Assembly: GCF_029227915.1 (NCBI RefSeq)
Contig: NC_079886.1
Coordinates: 6,510,001-6,574,000 of the forward strand
Source of the DNA: Hydractinia symbiolongicarpus
Lineage: Eukaryota; Cnidaria; Hydrozoa; Anthoathecata; Hydractiniidae
DNA length: 64,000 nucleotides
Direction: 5' to 3'
In this document: in pieces, positions 36,958-48,900 of the stretch
How positions within the stretch are numbered: position 1 is the first letter of the stretch
Layout of the letters: each line of letters starts with the position of its first letter
Made by a program: the position numbers and the translations under genes
Notes under the pieces: generated by a model
Seen by the model: the letters and a program-made list of their open reading frames with translations, nothing else
The model's database searches: none
What the model was told of the DNA's origin: nothing

Positions 36958-39900
36958 ATGTCCCAACGGCGTTTATCTGGTTCCATGTCGAGACGAAGAT
37001 CGACAAAGCTAATAAAGAAAACGGTAAGAAACGCTATATTCCCTACATTATTATGTGATGTATATAGAGGTAATGTAAAATATTCCTGGTACCAGAAAAC
37101 TTTCGCTTTCCATCTGCTTTAATATGTGACGTCAGACTGGCCTTATCACTTCATCTTCGACTACACAGATGTGTGTTATCACAAAGAGGCGTCTCTTGTA
37201 TAAAAAATCATGTATTTTAAAAAATAATATATGAGCAATAAACGTTGCCACGTGAAATTAACAATATAAATTAAATAAATAGGATAAAAGCATGTCGGAT
37301 TTGACAGGGCTTGCCTCATTTTATAAACTTACCCCCAAGTAAAATCAGTTAGGATTACTGAACAAGCGAGTCTGGCACAAGTGGTACTTTGAGGCCATGA
37401 TAATCAGACTTCGAATGTTTACCTTTTTACCTGACACTAAAATTTATTGGTCTGACCTTAGCGGCGGAAAGGATGACGGAATTAAAGGATGTAATTTGGG
37501 TATGTTTTGATTTTATGTAGATTTTTCCAAATGAACAATTAATCTTGGCCAGTTATATTGTACTCAACCGTATAGCTAGTGTCAGATGTAAACTCAAATT
37601 CCTCTGCATCATCAAGTCCTTCATTTTTACACCTTCTATACCACAAAAAGTATTTTTTTGTCTACCTGGACTTGACTTGCCTATCAAGTTTCTACATTTT
37701 TTTCCAATTTATCCTGGATGTAGAATCTTTCAAAGTGTCCCAATCAACTCAATTTTTTTGTCTGGATAACGTCCCTAATGCTATTTTACAAATACTTTGT
37801 CTGGTTCTTTCAGCTTATCTAGCTTTTTTGTCTCTCAAACTAGATAGATAGATAGATATATAGATGTGCATATTTTACATGGCTGGCCTCACTAATATCG
37901 AGGGATATACCCTGTCTATTATTTCCAGGAGGGGCCATGGCTTAGATGGAGAGTCCTAGAGTATTTAATGCTCATTTTGAGCTACGCAGACCCAGTTAGG
38001 GCCCACGCTCTACTAGACAACTCCCGGCAACATACAACGGCCCACACATATGGAGCCATCTCCCCAATTTCCCTCACATGGCTTGGTTTAACCTGGGGCT
38101 ATGGTAACATTCACTCTCCCATGTGGAATTGTCGTCAAGAGGAATCGAACCCCAGTCGCACTGAGTACGAGATCTATAACCACTAACCTCCGGCGCCTTA
38201 TATAGATAGTGTCACCTCAAACTGGTAGGTGGATGTCATAACATTTTTCAGCAACATATTTCTTCAAATCAAACTTTTTCGCTTTGGTTAAGATAAAACC
38301 GTTCAAAAAACAGGAGTTTATTTTAACCAAGCCGTTTTGGAATGCTACTGTACATGTTATGTTGAGCCAAAGGAAGAAGGAAAGTCTTATTTCATTTTAT
38401 ATAATAACTAGTCGGCCCGTGAATAAATCCACTCAGGCAGAAGGACAATGGAAGAAATAGGTTATTTTAGATTTTTGCTGACTTCAGCAGTGCATATACA
38501 AAAAAATTTGGCGAAATTTAGTTTATTTGTTTCCTGTAATGTGCAGAGATTGACACACTGATTAGAAAAACGTATATTATCATGTGCTATTGACAAACGG
38601 TTAAGAAGATATAAAGGTTTAAAAATTTTGCTAATGTCAGCAATGGCCCGTTAAAACCTTAAAAATTTTTTTTAGAAATTTGTATACCTGTTGCCTTTAT
38701 CGTATAGATCTTGAAATGATGATCAAGAAAATGTATAGGATCGTGTACTTTTGACAAACGGTTGCAGAGGTACTGGGCTTTAAAGGTTTTTTGATGACGT
38801 CATCAACCCTTCCATTCCAAAACGGATTGGGGAACCAGGTTTTGGATAATTACCCTAATTGGTCCTAGGTGCTCCCTAGTTACCTACGCGGTGAAAAATC
38901 ATTGATGTCACCACCTCGTTTTCAAGTTATTTGGCCTCTAAATTTTAGGTGCACTGTAATGGCTTCATTAATTTAATATAGGATATTGACTTTAAAATAG
39001 TGTTATTAACGTCGCGCCGTATTATTTGTTTTTCTGATGAATTCATTAACCCGTCCATTCCAAAACGGATTCAGTGACGCAGGTTTGGAAAACTTACCCA
39101 AATTTGTCTCAGGTAGTCCCTAGTTACCCACGCAGAAGATGACGTCAGTTATTTCCACCCGTTTCCGACTAGTAAATATTGAAATAAGAAAAATATTAGA
39201 AATATATTAAAATTTTTCTCTTAAGATATCTTTACTACTGCTTGTTATTACTACTAGCTTTAATGATTGTGCTTATGTAGTAGGCTTGTTCATACACCAC
39301 TTACATCTTCAATTTTAACAAGATCACATTTTTATTTTAACAGAGTCATACTGGATTTGAAGATTTAAAAAAGTACTGTCATAAAAACAATGAGTTTCTT
39401 CGCGATGCTGCTTCCCTGTTTCAAGAAAGGTAATGATTTTTTATACAATTTTGTTACTCTACATTTAGTACAGTGACAAAGTTGTTATTATATAAAGCGA
39501 GTTAATTTAGTGAATTATATTTAGTATATATACAAATGTTAATCCTCCAAACACACTTTTTAGGGCCAAGCTGGAGATAATATATGCTGATGGTCTGGCA
39601 AAAATTGCTACAAAAGCCAGAAAGATTTGCATAGATACAATTGGGTAAACAATACGCAATTTATTTCTTAAGGCGTTGATTATTTTATTTTCTGCTTAAA
39701 GTGATACATTTTTCATATGAGATGTATTTCTGTTAAAATTAAACACAATTTTGATATCCCTTTCCATAGATGCCGCAACTATTATTAATGTTTTTAAGAA
39801 ACTGGTGATGAAAAAAGTTGGAAATAAATTGCATCTCAGTGTTTTTAGTGCTGTTGCTACAGAATCAAAACATACAAAGTGTTACCATTATGGCAATTTG

Positions 39901-42900
39901 TTCAGAAACCATCAAATTTTAATTGCACAAAGCTTGGTTACAGTCTTTTGTTGTGGAACAATCTAAGTAATATCATATGAATGTGTGATTTTAATTTTCC
40001 TTTTAGAACTCTAAGATCTTCCTGGGAAGAATTTTCAACGCAGACTGATTTGGAATCTAATGTACATAAGTAAGTTTACTTTTTATTTATTTAGTGTAGA
40101 TGTGTACATTTGGTATATAAAAACTTTCAGATGTGGTGAAACAAAATTTAATGTGGGGCGTGTGAATTAACACTTCAGTTTATCACAGAAATACTGTCAA
40201 AGCAACAAATTGCTTGTTTTTCCAAACCACTACATTTCCAAACCCTTCAGCCCTCTCTGCTTCTACTAGGCCTGCTTACAGTTTATCCTAGGGGTATATT
40301 TTTTATTGATCAAAACATTAGGAGCCTTACTTTCAAGAATTCTAACTAAGATCTCCTGAAGTAATGCAATAAATCCCTTCATTTAGGCTCAAACTGCAAA
40401 TGAGTTAGAAAGAGATTTTGAGGTTATATCGTGAAAAATAGCAACACATTGATATATTGTTACCTAGCGTATATTTAGAGGTGATTATTTTTCCAAATTG
40501 TGTAGGAAAAGAAAATTTTGCAAATACAAAAAAAAGTCTTTTTAGAGGTTTTATTTTGTTAAGGAAATGGTATTTGCTAGTCCTACAATAGGCCATTCTA
40601 CAGAAGCCGAGAAGGGTCAACCCACAAATATATTTCAAATCCACAAATATATTTCAAATCCACAAATATATTTCAAATCAGTAACAGAATTTTTTTGAAA
40701 TCCGAAAATATAATTCAAATCCAAAAATATATTTCAAATCCAAAAATATATATCAAATCCATATATATATTTCAAATCCGAAAATAATTTCAAATCCACA
40801 AATTGTTTTGAGCAGTGAAGTCTCGTGGCCATATTGGCATAATGGTGGCTGCAAGTGCATGCTTTTGTTTTCGTTGTGGAAGAGAATTTTACTTAATGGA
40901 GATGTTCTGTCCTAATTGTGGAATGGAAAGACGTGCAATAAAAGCTGAAACTGCCACACACAACAAATGTGTGGAGGATGTTATTAAATATTAGTTTAAT
41001 AAGGGAACTGAGTACAAAAAGATAGTTATGTATTTGAAACATTACCACAAGATTGATATCAGTGTCAGCACTTTAAAACGCCGTCTAAGAGCAATGGGCT
41101 TAAAAAGGAATGAAAAACCTGACGTGGATTCTTCAATTCGTCGAGTTATCGAAACCGAAGTTTTAATTACAAATGGAGTCAAGGGTTATTATAGCTTGTG
41201 GAACAAGCTACGTGTGATACACGGTGTTTCAGTAAAACATGACGAGGTTATGAAAGTTGTTAGAGAAATCGATCCGAAAAGCTCTCATAACAGACAGGCA
41301 CGGAAACTTATACGTAGAGTATTTAATTCACCCGGCCCAAATGCTGTATGGCACGCTGATGGCTATGACAAGTTGAAGCCTTTTGGATTCCCTATTCGTG
41401 GATGTATAGACGATTTTCCCCGCAAAGTCATTTGGTTAGTCGTACCAATAATAATCCTGTACTGCTCACTTTTTCCTAAACGCTCTTGACGAATTTAAAA
41501 TTTCTCCAGATATAGTGAGAACTGATTGTGATACTGAAAATGGTCTAATGGCAAGTTACCAGTCACTTATTCATAACGATGTTAATGCACATAAATATGG
41601 AACTTCACAGTCTAACCAAAGGATTGAAAATTTATGGTCTCCTTTTAAGCGAACGTACACAACTTGGGTAATTGACTATTTCAAAGATATGTTTGAAAGT
41701 GACGCACTTCGTTTAGGTGATCATTTTCAAATGGAATGCGCTTGGTTTTGCTATTCCTGGTTATACAATCAGAGTTAGATAAAATGAGAAACGAGTGGAA
41801 TTCATAGACCATAAGAAATTCCAGGAACGCCAAAGTATGCGGAATACCAGATGAAATGTTTTATTTTCCAGAAAGTTTTGGCTATAGTTTCTTTTTTATA
41901 TATACATACTTCTTCTGTAAGCTAATGTAATATAATAAAAGTTGTGATAAAAACAAAAAAAAAAAAAACAGAACAATTAGAGCCAGTTTCCAGTTTTTTC
42001 AGAAAACTGTCTGATTTTTCTACGCTATTTGCCTTTAAAGTTATTAAAGTTATATAAGTTATTAAAGTGGAAATTCACCGCAACATAACAAGAAATATAA
42101 AATCAACAAAAGAAAGCAAGTTTAAGGTATGTTTTGCAATTCATATCTTGCTGAAGCAACAGCCATTATTAATTGCGAAGAACATGGTACGTCTCAGTTC
42201 ATCTTCTGTTTGATTGTACATCGTATCCTTTGCATAAATAAAGGTCCACTTTTGAAAATGGCTTAGCTAGCTCCTTTTTGTATTTGTCAACAGTAAAAAC
42301 TGTTTTTGTCCCAGGTATCATTTCAACCACCTTCTGGCCGGGGTATAGCAAGACATATTCTTATAGACCACAGAAATATTGGTCATGGTCTGCATGCTTT
42401 TTGTTTGCAGCCTTCAAAACAGTAGCTGCTGAGGCATCCCTAGCAATACGCACAGGTAACTTAGATCCTATAACGCAATGGAGCAGTCCTTATTCATTCT
42501 CTCTCATAATTCCAACGTTAATAACAACACTTTCCGTAGATGTTTTACTGTGTAAAGATACAACCTTTGCTTTCTTGCTTTTAAAAACCACATTACTACT
42601 ATTACTTCCTCGATCATCGTCACCAGCACTTTCTCCTCCATTGACTGTATCTGTCTTTTTCTTTGAGAATCGTGATGTTCTTTCATTTGACTTAATTCGT
42701 TGAATTCGTATCAATGACAATGCCTCACTGTGGACAGGATTTTCTGCTTTCTTTTTTTTTCCTTTCCACAATACGAGTAGAAATAATCGCTACAAAATTC
42801 GATTTTCTTCCCACATGACGAACAGAAACGGTCTGCCATGCTTATTTACAAATCATTTCGGGCACATGTGACTTTTTGCTCTGAGATAAGTGGACTGCAT

Positions 42901-45900
42901 GTGACTTTGGGCTCTGGGATAATTGGATTTTTAAAATATATTTGTGGATTTGAAATAATTTTGCGTATTTGAAAAACATTTGTGGATTTGGAATATTTAT
43001 GAGAATTCGAAATGTATTTGTGGATTTGAAATATATTTGTGAATTTGAAATATAATTGTGGATTTGAATTATATTTTCGGATTTCAAAAACATTCTGTTA
43101 CTGATTTGAAATATATTTGTGGTTTTGAAATATATTTGTGGATTTGAAATATATTTGTGAATTTGAAATATATTTGTGGATTTGAAATATATTTGTGAAT
43201 TTGAAATATATTTGTGGATTTGAAATATATTTGTGAATTTGAAATATATTTGTGGATTTGAAATATATTTGTGGATTTGAAATATATTTGTGGATTTGAA
43301 ATATATTTGTGGATTTGAAATATATTTGTGGGTTGACCCTTCTCGGCTTCCGTACCATTCAACTAGTCAAAATTAGCCAGCATTTCTTAATTGAGACTTA
43401 AAAAGGAAATGTTAGCACATGCAACAATTATTCAGGTTTATCAGAATGTCGGCAATTTTCTTTTTTGTCTGTAAAAATCAATATTCTAAAGATAAACTTC
43501 TAAACAACATTTGTAAGGTAAGGCCAATTGTTCACAATTTGGAATTTTCAACTAGCACATTGCATTCAAAGATTTTAAAATTCTGTGAACAATCATTTAT
43601 TGATGTATAGGTTATCCAAATATCCATCCTTTATCCAAAGAGTGTTATTTGATTTTTTTAACGTATTTTTTGTAGACACCTCAGTGCAGAGATAATAGAA
43701 GAAGTAGCGAAACCGTTGAAGACGTTTGCTGATACACAAAAAGAAAGTAGGAAGGCTGTGAGTGAAAAATGAGATTAAATTTTCCAGTCCAGTTTGTCTC
43801 ATTACATTATTACAGTTATTACAGTGTGTGTGTTCAACAGTTCTACTAAAGTTTTTAATGGTTATATATGTCTTTTGACATTCAGTTTATTGTTTTGTAC
43901 ATTTTAACATTTAGTTATTACAATTACATAATTTGGATTTACTAGATAATGTCATAATTTCGCATGCCAAACTTTTAAGTTCTATTTCTCGAAAATTAAT
44001 ATAGAATTTTTAAAAAGAATAAAATGATTCGCAGACAACTTCGTGAGCTCTTTTATTATAAAATCAACTTTTTTTTACAGGCGGTAAGCTTTAATCAGAA
44101 AATCTATGCAACACATAAAAAGGACTCCTCAAAAAAATTAAACTAATTTTTAGCTTCACATATAAAATATCCATGATTACTCCTGGTATTGCATCAAATT
44201 AAAATTTCTGAAAAAAAGCTGTACCAGTGATAATTTTTATTCGTCTTTCACACCAACTTATGTGTCAGTTCTTTTGGAAATTTAATAATTGATTCTTTGA
44301 TAATATTTTTAGGCAGAGCAAGTAGTGGAAAAAGCTGTCAAAGTATTAGCTGAAAAACGAACAAAAGAATCACAGGTGAATCTCATGAAAAGTTATAGGT
44401 TTTGTATAATTTTTTTGTAGTGTTTTAAAGAACTTTTTAATCTCTAAGGGAAGAAAAAGTTCACACAATAAAGCAAAAGAATCGGAAGGGTTCACAGTGC
44501 AACTTGAGAGCGCACGAGGGAAAACGTTATCTGAAAAAGAACTGTCCAAGGTATGTAAAAAAGAATTTTAAAAAAGTTTAATGTTAAAAAAAAATGTTCC
44601 ACACGTTTTTGTAGACCACAATATTTTTTTATTCATGGCCTATGATTTGTTATGATATTAAAAAATGATCTCATTGCCTTCGCATTTTTTTTGAAAAATC
44701 CTTGAAAATTGAGAATTTACAGATGGAAATATTTCACATTACAATCGGTTATCTCAGAATAAAATATGTTTATGTAGACGGGTACCAAAATAAGGTCATT
44801 AATGCGTGGAGTTACCTTAAGGGAAGAAACTATTGTAGAAGAAAAGAATGTGAAATTAATGTTTGCAAATTTGCCTTGTATTTAAAAGCTTAAATTCTGC
44901 GTTTTTTTCAACAAGGTTTTTATGGTTGCATTTTTATACTGTCTATAAATTCAGTATAAAATGTAATTTAGACATTGGAAATAAAACCGTAGCTATTTGT
45001 GGTTGGTTACTATTTCGCATTTTTTTTTTTTAATTCTGCAATTTCAATAAAACTATGCGCACCTATTCATTCCGCATTTTACACTATTCTTTAGGTCTTA
45101 TTTGCAAACTTTAATTCCGCAATCTTTTTTTGAACAAACAATGTCTTCAAAACATTTAAGAAGATCTAAAATACACTTATCACATGCTTTCATAACTACA
45201 CTTTTCACACTCGACTGTGTTTAAGCCTTTCATAGCTATATTTTGTTCTTGTTGATAAATCTTTAAAACTCACCAACCCATGACAATAATCACTTTTCTT
45301 TTCCCTTAGTTGGATGCAAAATGTAAGAAAGCAGAAGAAGCGGTCACAAAATCAGGTTTGTGATAAAAGTTCAAGAATTAACTTTTTATCTTCGGCTTTA
45401 ATATAACAAACAATGATAGCTAATAACTTTTTTTTTTTTAAAAAAAATCAGTGTTGTTAAGTCAACTACTTGCAGAATTGTTGTGAGAGATGAATTTCGG
45501 ATTAAATTACCCAAATACCATTTACAAAGTGCTTTACACGTTATTTTGGTTTACGCCATGATTCGCATTCTTGTTGTTTGGGATATATGTTTCTGAAGTG
45601 TCACCAGCAAATTAATTTATACAAAAAATCATCCCTAGCTATCATATTTTCGATTCAAATAGTAACTTAAAAATGATAACTTATGCTAACTGCAACTAAA
45701 ATTGAAATCAAAAACTGAAATTCGAAAGTATAGTCGCATACTACTGTGCAGATGATGTTTTGATGGATATCTTTTAGATAATGATTATATCACCAAATTA
45801 ATTGACGCAGAAAGAGCGAGATTAGAATTAGAAAGTGCTATAACTGGTTCGACTATAGTAAGTCTTATTGCTTTCCTTTCTAAATAATGAAATCCAAATT

Positions 45901-48900
45901 GTCTCTGCAAAAACCTACCTATTTTATCAACTCAAGTCTTACATACGATAAGGAAAGAATAAGTTTACGGTTTGCGTTCTGTTTCTTTATAATTTTTGGT
46001 TTGTGTCTTTTTGCAAGTTATCCTTTTTAAAATTCACTTCCTAACCCAAGGACTTCGTCTACGGGCTAACCACTAGTACTTAATATATGCGAAGAATAAA
46101 TTTTTCTGGAAATTTTTTAGGTGTTTCAAACTCTTGAAGAAGAGAAAGTGACATGCTTCAAAACTTTGCTGACTACATACTGTACACTTCTCCTCAATTC
46201 TATACCAAAATACGACGAAGTAAGTTGTTTCCCCTCGGTTAATCTTTTGCCCTGTTTAATGTTACTTCTCTTGTATTAATACCTGTACTTTGTCTGCAAT
46301 ATGGCTGCCGAGATCGGTTGGCGTTAAACATGCAGACATACAGCAGCCGAACTATAGGCTTATTAGACAGGTGATACACCCGTCGTGCAATAACAACTAG
46401 TCTCTATGATGATAGCCATATTTTATTTGTTTATCGAACAAAACCGGGTCATCTAAACCACGCATGAAATCTTCCAGCTACAAATAACAAATACGATGTA
46501 TTTTATGAGAGAATTTCCGTGATTTGTCCACCGGATAACGAATAGTTCTCAAATTAATACTTTATTTCGTCTGTTCGAAATGGTTGCGTAAGGCTTTATC
46601 CCGTGTTACCCGCCAAAGATTTTTTCCTCCGGTTGATGATTAGTTAGTTTAAATTTCTTTATTGTAAGAAAAAAAACCCTTGATAGAATTGATGGTACTT
46701 TACGGTCAGTAGGGCTATCCTTTGAAATCACAAGTTTTATCGCTCGCTCTTTTATTTTCTTAGTGCTACAAAACATTGGAAGGAAATGTTTCAAACATGA
46801 ATCCTGCAACAGATATACAAACATTAATCGAATCACGTGGAACTAGAAAACAGCCGTCTGAACAAATTGTTTTCACGTGTTATGTAAGTAGCTTACCAGT
46901 ATAAATGCGTTAGTGGATTGATGTTTTTCAAATTTGGCGTGTGGAATTGTAGCATTCGTCAAGATTTTAGCTGTACATGCTGACACGTTAAGACTGAACT
47001 GTTAATTATTTTAAAGTTGCTTAAACATTTTCACAATGCTTTACTTTGTAGGAATAAATTTTTTTGGAAGTATATTTTAAGTGAAGAAAATTTTGCGACT
47101 GATTCACGAAAATGTCTTCTCGCAAAACATACCAAAGAAAGTCATTAGCGAAAATTAATTCTCGCGAAAAAACAGCCATTTTCGAAAATTTAATATTGTC
47201 CCCATAAATTGGTTAGGTAGGATAGAAACGGGGAGATTATGATAACTCACATGAATATAAGAAGATTTTTCTCTTTTTCTACAGGATTATTACACTTTTT
47301 GTTTTTAAACAGTAAATATGTGTGCACATTTTACCTCCGTTGCGTCTCGCCTGCTGCCAATCTTTGTATCATCAGTCGGTTCTCTTTTTTGTCATTGTAA
47401 ACACCTGCTTCGCGAAAAACAAAGAAAAAAAAAACTCGCAAAAATTACTTCTCATAGTGCGACTTGAAAAAACTCCACCCTCCCTTAGGTGTAAAATATA
47501 TCTAATTCCTATTTACTAGTCCAATTGTATTCAGACTGTCATGATCTTGTGTGACCAGATTAATTTCACTTTGGTCTTTTACGCTTGTTTCTTTTTCAAA
47601 CCAGGAAGAAGATTTTAATAACACGATGGATAACACTAGACGAAAAATGGCATTAGAAAATAAACTTTCAAAGTTGACACGAGCTTTACAGGGCGAAAAG
47701 AAGGCCAAAAAAGGTATATAAATTACCTATAGCGTTGTTACCCCATAGTTATTACTGGCTTTCGGGCGCTGAACGCGTTGAACAAATCATCCGTCGCTAT
47801 ATTGAAGTTATATTTGTCAGCTATTAACCAATCTGACAAACTGTCACTGGACGCTGTAACTCAGATTGTCTGCCGAATCTTAAAAACCTCAAAATTAGAC
47901 TTTATTGATCACTTTACAAAAAAAAAACCTTGAAAGTCCTGAAATATAAAGAATGCCAAAAACATTTCTGTCTAGTTGTGAAAAATTGACTCGTAGTAAA
48001 TATTGTGCTTGAATTTTTTTAAATAATTAAATTTTCATAGGTTTTATATGTTCAGTACTGCCATTTCTGTGTATTTCTTACATTACCTTAGTGTCTACCT
48101 AGATATTTGTCTCCGTGAGCTTCCGAACATAAGTATCGCAAAGATTGTAGTAAAAAAGCCCTTAAAACACACGCCAAAAAAAGGGGAAAATGTTGGCAGA
48201 CCGTGCAATTATAGAATTTCATTTTTTGAGCTGATTGGATATCCTTGCACAGCAAGTAAATCTTTAGTCTAGCTCTTTGATACGACGTACTTTGTTGTAT
48301 TAAGGATTGGTTCGTTTGAATTCCGTGTACAGCGACACACCAAGTTTCAGCACGAAGAATACGCAACAAGATGTGGGATTTCAACTTGGACATGTAAGTT
48401 CCTAACCACGTCGTGCTGCTGATGTATGTGCACTCTATCGTGTCTAGTGTGTAACAAGTGCAATTTAGACATATTGATCTTGCTCTTGTGATATAAAAAA
48501 GTTTGTTACTCTGCTGCAGAAACTTAATATTAAACAATATACTTTCCTGTGCGTTTTAGACGAGCAGTGTGATAAATTTATTAGAAGCCAGTATATACAG
48601 ATTAAATATCCCACTAGCGAAGCTGCTGCAGCGAGATGTTCCGAATCATCGACTTTCAAAATACATCGACGAAAGGCGTGATAAACAGGTACTATTTTAG
48701 GGAGATTTTTTTTCTTCTTTTAAGTTGGAAAGGGGTAATACTTCTGAGCATCAAAATGCGCAATATGGTTGTCAAGTTTAGCAGAAATTTTAAACCTCAA
48801 ATTGAAGCTTTGCAGGTTTTAGACCGCCTTTGTGGTACCTTCCGGAAGAAATTGACAGGGTATAACCTCTTGAAATTAGTGAGGCTAACCACATAAAATA

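Larger units (their letters stand above)
40599..43354. mobile_element. 2756-bp two-gene DNA transposon with 6-bp target duplication
   Basis: Both ends read TACRGAAGCCGAGAAGGG inward, followed by GTCAACCCACAAATATATTT. The target duplication CCATTC is exact at 40593-40598 and 43355-43360. Inside each end lies an array of a 19-bp unit (CACAAATATATTTCAAATC), about 180 bp on the left and about 440 bp on the right, so the arrays form very long imperfect inverted repeats. Two convergent decayed genes fill the middle (40842-41895 plus, 42839-42199 minus). The 6-bp duplication and IS3-like DDE core resemble the IS3EU group as remembered from Repbase-type classifications; that assignment needs a search. 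It is inserted in a NOSTRIN intron between exons 4 and 5. Confidence 0.93.

Noticed and set aside
37968-38186. 72-codon plus-strand open frame
   Set aside because: It is antisense to the full-length SINE.
42278-42703. 141-codon plus-strand open frame
   Set aside because: It is antisense to the decayed accessory gene, which shows family-like motifs on the minus strand. This frame shows none.
42905-43345. CRISPR-like regular repeat array
   Set aside because: There are no unique spacers. It is a head-to-tail satellite in a eukaryotic transposon.
42842-43362. Overlapping minus-strand open frames with FQIHKYISNPQIYFKSTN repeats
   Set aside because: They are translations of the 19-bp tandem array of the transposon. 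The repeat unit simply lacks stops in these frames.
48088-48537. 149-codon minus-strand open frame
   Set aside because: It is antisense to NOSTRIN exon 13 (48305-48393) and its flanking introns, with no recognisable domain.
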